NCBI RefSeq assembly: GCF_002013915.1
Contig: NZ_MBTF01000002.1
Span: 124,001 to 188,000 of the forward strand
Source of the DNA: Mucilaginibacter pedocola
GTDB taxonomy: Bacteria; Bacteroidota; Bacteroidia; Sphingobacteriales; Sphingobacteriaceae
Length of the DNA stretch: 64,000 nt
Reading direction: 5' to 3'
Shown here: piece by piece, positions 1 to 8,116 of the stretch
Numbering within the stretch: position 1 is the first letter of the stretch
How the letters are laid out: the number at the start of each line of letters is the position of its first letter
The notes under the pieces: model-generated
Databases searched by the model: none
Told to the model about the DNA's origin: nothing
Seen by the model: only the letters and a program-made list of their open reading frames with translations
Program-made: the position numbers and the translations under genes

Positions 1-1114
1 ACTGTTTTACCAGCGATGTGGCATCTTTGAGGTATTCGGCGAATATCTTCCCGCCGCCTGTGGATACGCCCAGTACGTTAGGTGTTTCGGCTATCAGATC
101 TTTCCAGTTGGCCGGTTTTGGGTTAGCTGCATCAACCGTAACCAGGCGATAGTTTGGTGCATTCAGGTTGGTGAAGATGTATAGCTTGCTGCCAACGTTA
201 TCAATAATGCTGTGCTCTTTTTCAAAGTTATCCACTACATTCACAATAGGACTGTTGGGTTTCGTCATATCCTTAAAATACAACTCGTTGCCGGTTGTAG
301 ATGTTGCCGCGGTGATCACCAGGTAATGCTCATCTTCGGTTAAGTATGCACCAATGTAGCGGCGGGGTGTTACATCGCCTCCGAATATCATCTTATCCTC
401 GGTTTGCGGTGTGCCGAGCTTATGGTAATAGAGCTTGTGGTATTGCGTTAGGCCCGCCAGTTCACTGCCTTCTTTTGGTTTATCGTAGCTGCTGTAGTAA
501 AAACCTTCGTTTTTATACCAGGCAATGCCCGAAAATTTCACATTGATCAGCGTATCGCCCACAATGCTTTTAGCAGTTGTTTTAATAACGATGACTTTCC
601 TCCAGTCGGAACCACCCTCTGATATTTGGTAAGCTGCTAAACTACCGTCTTTAGAAAAGTTGATGCCGGCAAGCGATGTAGTACCATCCTTAGAAAATTT
701 GGTAGGATCAAGGAACACCTCGGGCGCGCCATCGCCCAACTGGCGGTATAATAACGATTGGCTTTGTAAACCATCATTTTTATAGAAATAGGTGTATTTA
801 CCTTCTTTGAATGGGGCGCTGTATTTCTCATAGTTCCATAATACCTCCAGGCGTTTACGAATGTCTTCGCGGAAAGGTATTTGGCCTAAATAATCTTGTG
901 TTACCTTATTTTCGGCAACAACCCATGCCTTGGTATCTTCGGCACGGTCGTCTTCCTGCCAGCGGTAGGGGTCGGGCACGGTGGTGCCAAAATAGGTATC
1001 GGTAACATCGCCTTTTTTAGTTTGCGGGTACGGTAGGGTTTTAATAGTCATTTGTGCGTGTGTATGGCTGCCAATTGCCAGTGCAATTGCCATTGCCGGT
1101 ATTACTTTTTTCAT
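1..1114 (-). CDS. Prolyl oligopeptidase (S9A), N-terminal part, cut by window edge
   Basis: The gene starts with ATG at 1114 and stays open to the left edge, so only about 371 N-terminal residues are present. A hydrophobic leader (MKKVIPAMAIALAIGSHTHA) looks like a signal peptide, so the enzyme is probably periplasmic. After it come the features of the prolyl endopeptidase seven-bladed propeller: YPQTKKGDVTDTYFGTTVPD followed by PYRWQEDD, then WNYEKY, YFYKNDGLQSQSLLYRQ, and SWYK-like/YYSSYDKP-type blades. Family members cleave peptides after proline with a Ser-Asp-His triad, but the catalytic domain lies outside the window. A strong hairpin terminator separates it from the peroxidase gene upstream on the same strand. 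The family call is confident; activity cannot be judged from this half. Confidence 0.9.
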   Translation of the reverse strand, partial: MKKVIPAMAIALAIGSHTHAQMTIKTLPYPQTKKGDVTDTYFGTTVPDPYRWQEDDRAEDTKAWVVAENKVTQDYLGQIPFREDIRKRLEVLWNYEKYSAPFKEGKYTYFYKNDGLQSQSLLYRQLGDGAPEVFLDPTKFSKDGTTSLAGINFSKDGSLAAYQISEGGSDWRKVIVIKTTAKSIVGDTLINVKFSGIAWYKNEGFYYSSYDKPKEGSELAGLTQYHKLYYHKLGTPQTEDKMIFGGDVTPRRYIGAYLTEDEHYLVITAATSTTGNELYFKDMTKPNSPIVNVVDNFEKEHSIIDNVGSKLYIFTNLNAPNYRLVTVDAANPKPANWKDLIAETPNVLGVSTGGGKIFAEYLKDATSLVKQ

Positions 1115-1167
1115 TGTGGATGCAATAAGAGTTATGGCTAATATAGCAGAAAAATGCTGCTGTAAAT

Positions 1168-1206
1168 AAAAAGAGGCTGTTCCCTATGTGGAAACAGCCT
1201 CTTTTT
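1168..1206. terminator. Bidirectional intrinsic terminator
   Basis: The arms AAAAAGAGGCTGTT and AACAGCCTCTTTTT flank a short loop, giving a stem with A/T tails on both sides. It lies after the stop of the minus-strand peroxidase gene (1228) and before the prolyl oligopeptidase start (1114), so it most likely ends the peroxidase transcript. Confidence 0.8.
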
Positions 1207-1227
1207 ACATTTCAATAAGTTTATTGC

Positions 1228-1743
1228 TTATAATGCGCTGGTAATAGCAGGATCTAATGGTGTAGTAGCCGACCTGTAGCGATGGATAAGCTTACCGTTC
1301 TCATCGATCAGGAATTTTTCGAAATTCCATTTAATATCACCTTTGAAATCAGGGTTATCGGCAGTTGTTAAATATTTGAACAACGGGTCGATATCTAAAC
1401 CTAACACACTCACTTTACCGCTCATAGGGAAAGTTACTGCGAAGTTATCGTGGCAGAAGTTTTTGATATCTTCGTTAGTACCCGGCTCCTGGCCGCCAAA
1501 GTTATTTGCGGGGAAACCTACTACTACCAATTTGTCTTTGTATTGGTCGGCAAGTTTTTGCAGATCGGTGTATTGTTTAGTAAAACCGCATTTAGAGGCA
1601 GTATTTACAATAAGAACTTTTTTGCCTTTGAATTTCTTCAGATTAAAGTCTTTACCATCGATAGATTTTAATTTAAAGTCGTATACCGACGAAGGCGCTA
1701 ATGCAACAAACATCAGCGAAAGGAATAATGCAAGTGTTTTCAT
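1228..1743 (-). CDS. Glutathione peroxidase family thiol peroxidase, exported
   Basis: This 171-residue protein reduces peroxides using a reactive cysteine; bacterial members usually take electrons from thioredoxin rather than glutathione. The peroxidatic Cys52 sits in NTASKCGFT. The family glutamine is in FPANNFGGQEPG (about Q85), the tryptophan/asparagine motif is WNFEKFL, and Cys97 in NFCHDNF is in the place of the resolving cysteine of thioredoxin-dependent types. The first 17-20 residues (MKTLALFLSLMFVALAPSSV) are hydrophobic and look like a signal peptide, implying a periplasmic enzyme. The ATG at 1743 is preceded on the minus strand by a TACTTTTA box close to the Bacteroidota -7 consensus. 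It appears to be monocistronic, with a terminator just downstream. Confidence 0.92.
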   Translation of the reverse strand: MKTLALFLSLMFVALAPSSVYDFKLKSIDGKDFNLKKFKGKKVLIVNTASKCGFTKQYTDLQKLADQYKDKLVVVGFPANNFGGQEPGTNEDIKNFCHDNFAVTFPMSGKVSVLGLDIDPLFKYLTTADNPDFKGDIKWNFEKFLIDENGKLIHRYRSATTPLDPAITSAL

Positions 1744-1785
1744 TGGTTAAATTTTGAGGCTTAATTTTATAACGTAAAAGTAGCG

Positions 1786-2211
1786 TTAAAAACCTCGTTC
1801 GCCCAAATAATGGTCTTCCTTTAATGTCATTTTTTTCTTGTCGGCAGCGCTTTTGTCTTTATAACCAAGCAAATGCAGCGCACCGTGCACCATTACGCGA
1901 TGCATTTCATGTGTTTCTGTAACAGCATATTTACCGGCGTTCTCTTTTATACGCTCTACCGAAATAAAGATATCGCCAACAATAAGCCCTTCTTCCTCAG
2001 AATTATCAAAGGTGATGATATCGGTATAGGTGTCGTGATCCAGATACTGCTGGTTTATTTGCAATAGGTATTCGTCCGAACAAAAAATGTAGTTAAGCTC
2101 GCTAAGTTTAAAACCCTCGGCGATGATGGTATTGGTTAACCATTTACGCACAAGGGTTTTATCTTTCAGCTTATAGCTTAAGCCTTCTTCAAAAAAAGAT
2201 ATTTTGGGCAT
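1786..2211 (-). CDS. ybeY: Endoribonuclease YbeY (rRNA maturation factor)
   Basis: This 141-residue protein matches YbeY, a metal-dependent endoribonuclease in 16S rRNA 3'-end maturation and 70S quality control, and has the usual length. The metal motif is HGALHLLGYKD near residue 113: the first two histidines are present, but the third ligand of E. coli YbeY (GYDH) is replaced by an aspartate in GYKD, a variant I recall as common in this phylum. The ATG overlaps the stop of the upstream anti-sigma-type ATPase by one base (TAATG), indicating translational coupling and one operon with that gene and the DUF4175 gene. Confidence 0.93.
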   Translation of the reverse strand: MPKISFFEEGLSYKLKDKTLVRKWLTNTIIAEGFKLSELNYIFCSDEYLLQINQQYLDHDTYTDIITFDNSEEEGLIVGDIFISVERIKENAGKYAVTETHEMHRVMVHGALHLLGYKDKSAADKKKMTLKEDHYLGERGF

Positions 2212-2633
2212 TATATTTTAAAATGTAGTTCCACCTCGTTGCCTTTCGCATTAAAAATGCACTGGTCGGCAAGGTGTTTTAATATGAATACGCCGCGGCC
2301 AGTAAGTTCTTCCAGCCTATCAGGTGCGGTAGGGTCGGCAAGGTTGTTATAGTCAAAGCCTTCGCCTTCGTCGGTAACGGTCCAAATAATGCGTTTGGGT
2401 TCTACTTCGGCGTTTATTATTACGATCTTATTGTCGTCGAGTTTGTTGCCATGTACAATGGCATTCACTACAGCCTCGTTAAGGCAGGTCATCATGTTGG
2501 CGAAAGTATCTTCGCTCACCTGGAATTTATCGGCAATTTCTTCTATCAATGCCTCCAGTTGCGTAATGCTTTCGTACTTAGATGGTAGTTGTAACGTGTA
2601 TAACTGCTCCGCCTGCAGGTTTGGCTGCTCCAT
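2211..2633 (-). CDS. Anti-sigma/RsbW-type ATP-binding protein (HATPase_c_2)
   Basis: The protein is a compact GHKL ATPase of about 140 residues. The N box reads NEAVVNAIVHGN, the G1 box DEGEGFD, and the G2-like box GRGVFILKHL, as in the RsbW/SpoIIAB serine kinases that bind sigma factors or phosphorylate anti-sigma-factor antagonists. No sigma factor or antagonist is next to it, so the target is unknown. The ATG at 2633 lies one base after the stop of DUF4175; a longer reading from 2657 would need a TTG and overlap that gene, so I prefer the ATG. The stop overlaps the ybeY start by one base. Confidence 0.85.
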   Translation of the reverse strand: MEQPNLQAEQLYTLQLPSKYESITQLEALIEEIADKFQVSEDTFANMMTCLNEAVVNAIVHGNKLDDNKIVIINAEVEPKRIIWTVTDEGEGFDYNNLADPTAPDRLEELTGRGVFILKHLADQCIFNAKGNEVELHFKI

Positions 2634-2634
2634 A

Positions 2635-5600
2635 CTATTTAGCGTTAAGTTGTTCAAAGTAAAGTTTAATTTTTTGCCTGTAATACAAATTTAGTGCCGA
2701 CGGAACAGTTTTTAGCCGCTCCGTTTGTTTGGCCCTGGTTTGTTCATATTGTTGCAAGGCCTTTATATATCCCGGGGGCATATCGGCAGCTGCACGCGAT
2801 TCGCGTTTATCATCCTGTTCGCGCTGTTGTTCGGCCTTCTCGGCTTCCAGCAAACGCGACTGAATACGCTGCTGCCTCTTTAATGCTTCATCGGTAATTC
2901 TCCTGTTTACGAGATCGTTCTCAGTTTGTTCCATTTCTTTCGAAATTTTATCCAAACCTCCTGCATCGCCCTTTCCATCCTTAATTTGCTCGCGATTATA
3001 CTGTTGCAAAGTTTGCCTTATCAGCTGTTGCTCACGTGCTAAACGTGCCAATTGCTCGCTCATGCTTTTGCTTCCGCCTAACTGCTGCTGTTGGCCGCTT
3101 TTACCTGGCTGCTGCCCCTGTTGCTGCATTTGCTCGCGGGCCTTTTGCATATTTTGGTTCAGTTGCTGCTGCATTTTGGTAAGCTGCGATAATGATGGCT
3201 GCCCGCTTTTGCCCTTGCCGCCTTTTTTATTCATCTGCTTTTGCAACTGGTCAAGCGCTTCGCTCAGCATCAACGCCAGGTTGTTCATTGATGTCATAGC
3301 AAATTGCTGATTACGCAAAGCTTCGGCTGTTCGGCGGTCGCCAAGTTTTTCCAGCGCCTGGTCAATATTGCTATTGATCGCAGTAACCTCTTTATTAACA
3401 GCCGACTGTATTTGCGGCACCCTTTTACTCAGCGAATATAAGCTATCTTCTGCCGTTTTAAGGTTATCCTTTATGCTTTTTTGTGTTTGCGCCAGGCGTG
3501 TGTAGGCAGGGTCGAGCGCGTTGGTAGTGCGCAATTGCCCCATCAATTTCTCCTGCCCGAAGGAGCTATTCACTAACGATTTCAGCAATTCGCGCAGTTG
3601 GCGTGCATCTACAGCGTTCTCGCTTTCTTCGCCTTCGGCATCCTGCTGCTGCATTTTTTGAGCCAACTGTTTCATTTGCTCCGCCGCCGATTGCTGCGAT
3701 TTGGAAGCTTGCTTGCGGTTGTTCTTTTTCAGGTTCTCGCTACTTTGCTCCATCTGCTTATCTATCTCCTGCTTCTCTTTCTCAGGGTTTTCAAAGGCTT
3801 CTTTTTTGCCATTGGTTTCGTTGGTTTTCTGCAGGTCGTCCAACTGTTTTTTAATGTTATCAAAATCCTTATTCAACTTTTCCTGTTGCTGCAGGTCCTG
3901 TTGGCTATTGCCTTCTTTTTCCGTTTTATCGGCCAATTGTTTTTGCTCCTGCGCTAATTGTTCTAATTGGCTTACGGCCTGGTTAAGCTTCTGATCGAAC
4001 TCCAGTTTTTTGTAAAGCTCCAGTATACGGTCGAGTTCTTTCTTCAGCGAACGGTTGTCGTTCTGCATTTTCGAAAGCTCGTCGCGGGTCGAGTATTTTT
4101 GATCCTGATCCAGCAACTGCTGAAGTTTTTGCAGCATTTCGCGGGTTTTCTCGTCGAGTACGTTATTAAACAGGTTCTCTATCTGCTTTTGCTTCTCCAG
4201 CAGTTCTTCGTTCTGTTTAAAGTTTTCCTGGCGGTTATAGAGGTTCTTTTTGTTATCCTCTTTAATGTCTTTTACCAATTCGTCCAGGTCCTTGCGTTTT
4301 TGCAGCAACTCTTCCACCTGCTTTTTCTCATCAAAGGAGAGGTTTGTTTTATCCAGCAATTGTTGGTTAAGCTTTTGAGCATCCTTCTCTATCTGCCCGG
4401 CCAGCTTTGCTGCCGATTGCATTTTGTCTTTCACGGCTTGGGTGCCGGCATTCAATTGGTCGGCGAGGGCTGCCGCATCGGGCACATTTAAGGTGCGCTC
4501 CGTCGAACGCGCTGTTTTTGGCCCGCTTACAGCATCGTTATCGGCAACTTCGAAGTAATAAGTTACTTTATCGCCTGGTTTTATGCCGGCATCCTTCAGG
4601 TTCCAAAAGTGGAAAAAGCCGCTTTGGGTAGCACCAAGATCCGCTTTTACGGTTTTGCTGAATGCCTTGTCGCCAATTTTGTAATGAAAGGTTAGCGACG
4701 AAAAACCATGATCGTCCTGAATTTTCCCGTTGAAATAAAAGGCTTTCAGGCTAATACTGTCGGGTTTTTCTTCCACCTCTATCCCGGGCGCCTCGTCGGC
4801 TACAACACTGATACGGTACGATGCTGAATCGCTATGTTTAACGGCATTGTTGAGCGGGCTGATCTTGTAAGACGTATTTGTTAGTATCCTTTCGCGATGC
4901 TCAAAAACGTCATCTCCGGACGGTTGAACCTGTGTGCTGTTCCCATTGATGCTAAACAAAAGCGCATTAGTGTTTTGTGTGTGGAACTTCCAGGTAACCG
5001 AAGTGCCGGCAGGTAAAGTAAGGTCACCGGCATTGGCTACGGTTTCGTTCTTTTTATGGAGATAAGCAGGGTAGTTCAACTCGGCATCGAAATGAAGCAA
5101 AACAGGTTTTAGGTTAACCTTTATCTCGTAAGGCACCGAACTAAAACCGTTACCCAACAGGCGGAACTTTGTGCTTTGTTGTAAATTGCTGAAGAGGTAA
5201 TGGAAACGGCTGATATTCTCTTTATCCAGTTTGAAAGTATTACTCGCTGTTTCTACATAAACATCCGAAGGTATTTTATCACCGGTAAGTTTGAGTTCCA
5301 ATTTAAAGTCTTCGCTCTGCACAGCCGACAGGTTTTTATTCATCACTACAAATTGAAACGGCGCAACGGGGGCAAAATACTCGTTATGGCGGATAAGCCT
5401 TTTGGTACTTTCGGTTAGTACCGATGGTGCCGCAAATGCTATAACACAAATAATGGCAGCGGGCGGGATAACATATTTGAGGTATTTATTATTCTCGCGA
5501 ATGTTTACTGCTGAAGGAAAACTTACCGGCTTTAGCGTTTCTATTTTTTGGTTGATGCTGGCTTCTATCAGGCTGCGGTGCTCGGGGTTGTCAAGCGCCT

Positions 5601-5958
5601 GCTTTTTAAGTTGAAGTGTGTTCAGCAACTTATCGTTCACATCGGTAAAGTGTTTGCCAATGATCTCAGCAGCCTGATCGTGCGTGAGGGTTTTGCCCAA
5701 TTGCAGGCGCGCCAATAGCGGCGGCACTACCAGCCAGGCCATCAAACCCAAGTTGAGCAAGATGAAGAAATAGAAAAGGATGGTACGGAAAGTAGTATTG
5801 AAATTGCCGAAATACTCACCCAGCGTAATAACCACGTACGCCGAAAACAGGCCCGCACCCAAAAATATCAGCCCGCGCAGCAGGTTGTTATAATGGTATT
5901 TACGGATGAAGGTGTTGATCTTATCAATCAGCAGGCCATAATTTTCTTCCTGGGTCAT
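2635..5958 (-). CDS. DUF4175 family large membrane-anchored coiled-coil protein
   Basis: This roughly 1107-residue protein has two N-terminal membrane helices (about residues 35-55 and 60-85) and a third near residue 165. A beta-rich domain follows to about residue 490. The remainder is very long, charged, Gln/Lys/Glu-rich and coiled-coil (for example KLNQQLLDKTNLSFDEKKQ and QEQKQLADKTEKEG). This is the architecture of DUF4175, a conserved Bacteroidota protein of unknown function. Large antisense frames over the Gln-rich part reflect biased codons and are not genes. I chose ATG 5958 (MTQEENYG); six more residues are possible only from a TTG at 5976. It is the first gene of the operon with the ATPase and ybeY. 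Confidence 0.88.
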   Translation of the reverse strand: MTQEENYGLLIDKINTFIRKYHYNNLLRGLIFLGAGLFSAYVVITLGEYFGNFNTTFRTILFYFFILLNLGLMAWLVVPPLLARLQLGKTLTHDQAAEIIGKHFTDVNDKLLNTLQLKKQALDNPEHRSLIEASINQKIETLKPVSFPSAVNIRENNKYLKYVIPPAAIICVIAFAAPSVLTESTKRLIRHNEYFAPVAPFQFVVMNKNLSAVQSEDFKLELKLTGDKIPSDVYVETASNTFKLDKENISRFHYLFSNLQQSTKFRLLGNGFSSVPYEIKVNLKPVLLHFDAELNYPAYLHKKNETVANAGDLTLPAGTSVTWKFHTQNTNALLFSINGNSTQVQPSGDDVFEHRERILTNTSYKISPLNNAVKHSDSASYRISVVADEAPGIEVEEKPDSISLKAFYFNGKIQDDHGFSSLTFHYKIGDKAFSKTVKADLGATQSGFFHFWNLKDAGIKPGDKVTYYFEVADNDAVSGPKTARSTERTLNVPDAAALADQLNAGTQAVKDKMQSAAKLAGQIEKDAQKLNQQLLDKTNLSFDEKKQVEELLQKRKDLDELVKDIKEDNKKNLYNRQENFKQNEELLEKQKQIENLFNNVLDEKTREMLQKLQQLLDQDQKYSTRDELSKMQNDNRSLKKELDRILELYKKLEFDQKLNQAVSQLEQLAQEQKQLADKTEKEGNSQQDLQQQEKLNKDFDNIKKQLDDLQKTNETNGKKEAFENPEKEKQEIDKQMEQSSENLKKNNRKQASKSQQSAAEQMKQLAQKMQQQDAEGEESENAVDARQLRELLKSLVNSSFGQEKLMGQLRTTNALDPAYTRLAQTQKSIKDNLKTAEDSLYSLSKRVPQIQSAVNKEVTAINSNIDQALEKLGDRRTAEALRNQQFAMTSMNNLALMLSEALDQLQKQMNKKGGKGKSGQPSLSQLTKMQQQLNQNMQKAREQMQQQGQQPGKSGQQQQLGGSKSMSEQLARLAREQQLIRQTLQQYNREQIKDGKGDAGGLDKISKEMEQTENDLVNRRITDEALKRQQRIQSRLLEAEKAEQQREQDDKRESRAAADMPPGYIKALQQYEQTRAKQTERLKTVPSALNLYYRQKIKLYFEQLNAK

Positions 5959-6061
5959 AAAAAGGCTAAGCAACAATTTGCCTAATTAAACGAAAATAAG
6001 AGTTTAATTAATATGCAAAGCCCTTTTTTTACAATACGCCTTTTATTAACTCCATGCGCTA

Positions 6062-7321
6062 TTAAGCCGCTGGGGCTATTGGTTGCTGTTCCATCAGGGT
6101 TTGATGGCGTGCTTTAAGCTTTTCTTTCCGAAGGTATTGCCAATGCAACCCGGCAATGCAAAGAGCAGCTACACCTTCCAGCAGCATGGTATTAGTAGTG
6201 CCTATCCATTTTGATACCGAACCGATGATCAAGCCCCCAAGCGGCTGCATACCAAAGAATGCCGTGGCATAAAAACTGATGACCCGCCCACGCATATCCG
6301 GCGCGACCGTAGTTTGTATCAAGGTGTTGCTCACGGTTATTTGCGACATCATGCCGAAACCGGCAATGGTTACGAACACCAGGGCCAGGGCATAATTATG
6401 CTCGTGCGAGAACAGGATAAGCCCCGTGCCGAATACAATAGTATTAATGAAAAGTATTTTACGTAGGTCAGCACCGGTTTTTTGGGAGGCAAGGAAGATG
6501 GCACCCGAAAAAGCCCCCAGCCCTATGGCACTATCAATAACACCGAATGTTGAAGCCGTGCCCTTAAATACATCCTGTGCATAAAAAGGGATGAGTGTGC
6601 TAAAAGGCAATACAAATAAACTAATGAGCCCCAGCATCATAATGATGAACCTTAAAGAGGGTGTTTGGCGGATATATTCGAAACCTTCTTTTAGTTCAAC
6701 AAAAGCATTTTTGGTATGCGGAACGGCTTTTTCCTTCGGCAGCTTCATCATCACCAAAGAACCAATAACCGCAATAAAGCTTGCCGCATTAATAGCAAAG
6801 CAAATATCATCTCCCAGTTTTTCGAGCGCGATACCTGCAATGCCCGGGCCGATGAGCCTGGAGAGGTTCACCATTGATGAGTTGAGCGCAAGAGCATTGG
6901 GCAGGTCGGCTTTATCTTCCACCATTTCATAAACTAACGATTGCCTTGCCGGCACATCAAAGGCATTGATAACACCTAGCATTACGCTAAGCGCCAGTAT
7001 TTCCCAAACCTGGTAGTTTTTGGTAAAAATGAGGATCGTTAGCAATATGGCCTGTATCATTGACGCCACTTGGGTACCCAGCAAAACGCGAAAGCGGTTG
7101 TACCTGTCAGATACCACACCACCCCAAACCGACAGAACGAATGACGGGAACTGGCTGGCGAAAAGCGTTAAACCCAGCATAAAAGTAGAGTGGGTGAGCG
7201 TGTAAACCACCCAGCTAACGGCGGTTTTTTGCATCCATGTGCCAATGAGCGATATAGATTGGCCGGCAAAGAAGAGCCGGTAGTTGCGGCTTCGGAAAGC
7301 CCGGAATGTAGTGATAGTCAT
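6062..7321 (-). CDS. MFS transporter, EntS/DHA3-like exporter
   Basis: This 419-residue protein has about twelve hydrophobic segments and opens with FRNYRLFFAGQSISLIGTWMQ-like sequence, typical of the MFS_3 (EntS/DHA3) branch that exports siderophores or drugs by proton antiport. The loop motif WGGVVSDRYNRFRVLL between helices 2 and 3 is the MFS signature (G-x3-D-R-x-x-R). It sits 32 bp downstream of a MarR-family gene on the same strand, so the two form a regulator-pump operon and the pump is probably induced by a ligand of that regulator. The substrate cannot be read from the sequence. Confidence 0.88.
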   Translation of the reverse strand: MTITTFRAFRSRNYRLFFAGQSISLIGTWMQKTAVSWVVYTLTHSTFMLGLTLFASQFPSFVLSVWGGVVSDRYNRFRVLLGTQVASMIQAILLTILIFTKNYQVWEILALSVMLGVINAFDVPARQSLVYEMVEDKADLPNALALNSSMVNLSRLIGPGIAGIALEKLGDDICFAINAASFIAVIGSLVMMKLPKEKAVPHTKNAFVELKEGFEYIRQTPSLRFIIMMLGLISLFVLPFSTLIPFYAQDVFKGTASTFGVIDSAIGLGAFSGAIFLASQKTGADLRKILFINTIVFGTGLILFSHEHNYALALVFVTIAGFGMMSQITVSNTLIQTTVAPDMRGRVISFYATAFFGMQPLGGLIIGSVSKWIGTTNTMLLEGVAALCIAGLHWQYLRKEKLKARHQTLMEQQPIAPAA

Positions 7322-7353
7322 ATATAAAACCCGTATTAGGCAAACTTACCGGG

Positions 7354-7788
7354 TCACTCAAAATCAAGTATCTTGGTTAACGGGCCAATAGCTTTCAGCA
7401 AGGCTTCCTGCTCGGGAGGGAAACAGGTTTCGGCAATAGCGCGTGCCAGCCAATGGTTGCGTTCTTCGCGCATTTGCAACAAAAGGCTAACACCCTGTTC
7501 GGATATCGAAACTAACACCTTGCGTTTATCTGTTTCGGATGGCTTGCGGTTTATTAATCCCAATTCATCCAGATGGTTCAATACCTGCGACATAGATTGA
7601 TTGGTAATTTTCTCCTGCGCGGCCAGCTCGCTCGGCAGCATTTCGCTTTGGTAAAGCATAGCTAAAGTTGACCGCTGAGTGAGCGACAATTGCGACCCAA
7701 CCTCAGATTTTTTGCGCAGCTTTTTCACCAACCGTGTAATTACCGTGCGGAGTTCTGCTGCCAGTTGTTCGTTATCTATGCTTGCCAT
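7354..7788 (-). CDS. MarR family transcriptional regulator
   Basis: This 144-residue winged-helix protein has the MarR layout: an N-terminal dimer helix, LSLTQRSTLAMLYQ, a recognition helix region around ITNQSMSQVLNHLDELGLI, and a wing with RKPSETDKRKVLVSISEQG. MarR proteins repress efflux or stress genes and release DNA upon ligand binding. It is the first gene of a two-gene operon with the MFS exporter. A dyad AAACT-AATA-AGTTT lies 15-28 bp upstream of its ATG and is a candidate autoregulatory operator. Start ATG 7788. Confidence 0.9.
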   Translation of the reverse strand: MASIDNEQLAAELRTVITRLVKKLRKKSEVGSQLSLTQRSTLAMLYQSEMLPSELAAQEKITNQSMSQVLNHLDELGLINRKPSETDKRKVLVSISEQGVSLLLQMREERNHWLARAIAETCFPPEQEALLKAIGPLTKILDFE

Positions 7789-7802
7789 TTTAATATTAAA
7801 TT

Positions 7803-7816
7803 AAACTAATAAGTTT
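7803..7816. promoter_or_regulatory. Candidate MarR operator dyad
   Basis: The perfect dyad AAACT-AATA-AGTTT is placed immediately upstream of the marR start on the minus strand, where an autoregulatory MarR site would be expected. This is inference from position and symmetry only. Confidence 0.4.
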
Positions 7817-7896
7817 GCCTTACAAAAATAGATATCGCCCCGATATTGTTTATCACGACAGTATCATTAATTGCGGAGATAAAAAATGAATAGGGC

Positions 7897-7927
7897 TTTA
7901 CAATTACGGATGCAAAAATTATATTTG
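7897..7927 (+). promoter_or_regulatory. Original tRNA-Pro promoter, now upstream of the element
   Basis: A Bacteroidota-type promoter is visible: -33 TTTA at 7897-7900, a 19-bp spacer, and -7 TATATTTG at 7920-7927. It lies 22 bp before the tRNA-Pro 5' half at 7950. It fits the native promoter of the tRNA gene before integration. It now transcribes a tRNA stub and points towards the integrase gene. Confidence 0.6.
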
Positions 7928-7942
7928 CTGCCCCGCTATGTA

Positions 7943-7991
7943 ATTTGTTCGGGATGTAGCGTAGCCCGGTATCGCGCCAGCATGGGGTGCT
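7943..7991 (+). repeat. attL: left 49-bp direct repeat with truncated tRNA-Pro 5' half
   Basis: The sequence is identical to 24713-24761. From 7950 it reads as the acceptor 5' strand, D arm and anticodon arm of tRNA-Pro, then departs from the tRNA at 7992. It is therefore a tRNA stub left by integration and cannot make a functional tRNA. Confidence 0.93.
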
Positions 7992-8002
7992 CGCTATCGC
8001 TC

Positions 8003-8030
8003 GCAACAATAGCCTCACGGCTATTATTGC
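8003..8030 (+). terminator. Hairpin between tRNA stub and integrase
   Basis: GCAACAATAGCC and GGCTATTATTGC form a 12-bp stem with one mismatch and a TCAC loop, followed by AGTAATTTT. It may end or attenuate transcription coming from the captured tRNA promoter before it reaches the integrase. The T tract is weak. Confidence 0.45.
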
Positions 8031-8069
8031 TGGAGTAATTTTAGTTGTTCTATCGTTTTCTCATACACT

Positions 8070-8093
8070 TGTGTACGACGGTGTGTACTACCA
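8070..8093 (+). repeat. Left integrase arm-type site pair
   Basis: Two direct repeats, TGTGTACGAC and TGTGTACTACCA, are separated by two bases. The same pair with the same spacing occurs near the right end at 24592-24615. Placement just inside attL and just upstream of the integrase start is what is expected of arm-binding sites of a tyrosine recombinase. The role is inferred. Confidence 0.6.
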
Positions 8094-8116
8094 CCGAATG
8101 CTGTAATTCAACAATT

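Noticed and set aside
3062..4491. Large antisense open frames across the DUF4175 gene
   Set aside because: They are mirror images of Gln/Lys/Glu-rich codons of the minus-strand gene; their translations are Leu/Phe/Cys-rich nonsense without a family.
8045..8116. N-terminal extension of the integrase from TTG
   Set aside because: It covers the arm-type repeats and would read Cys/Thr-rich residues; the first plausible start is ATG 8117.
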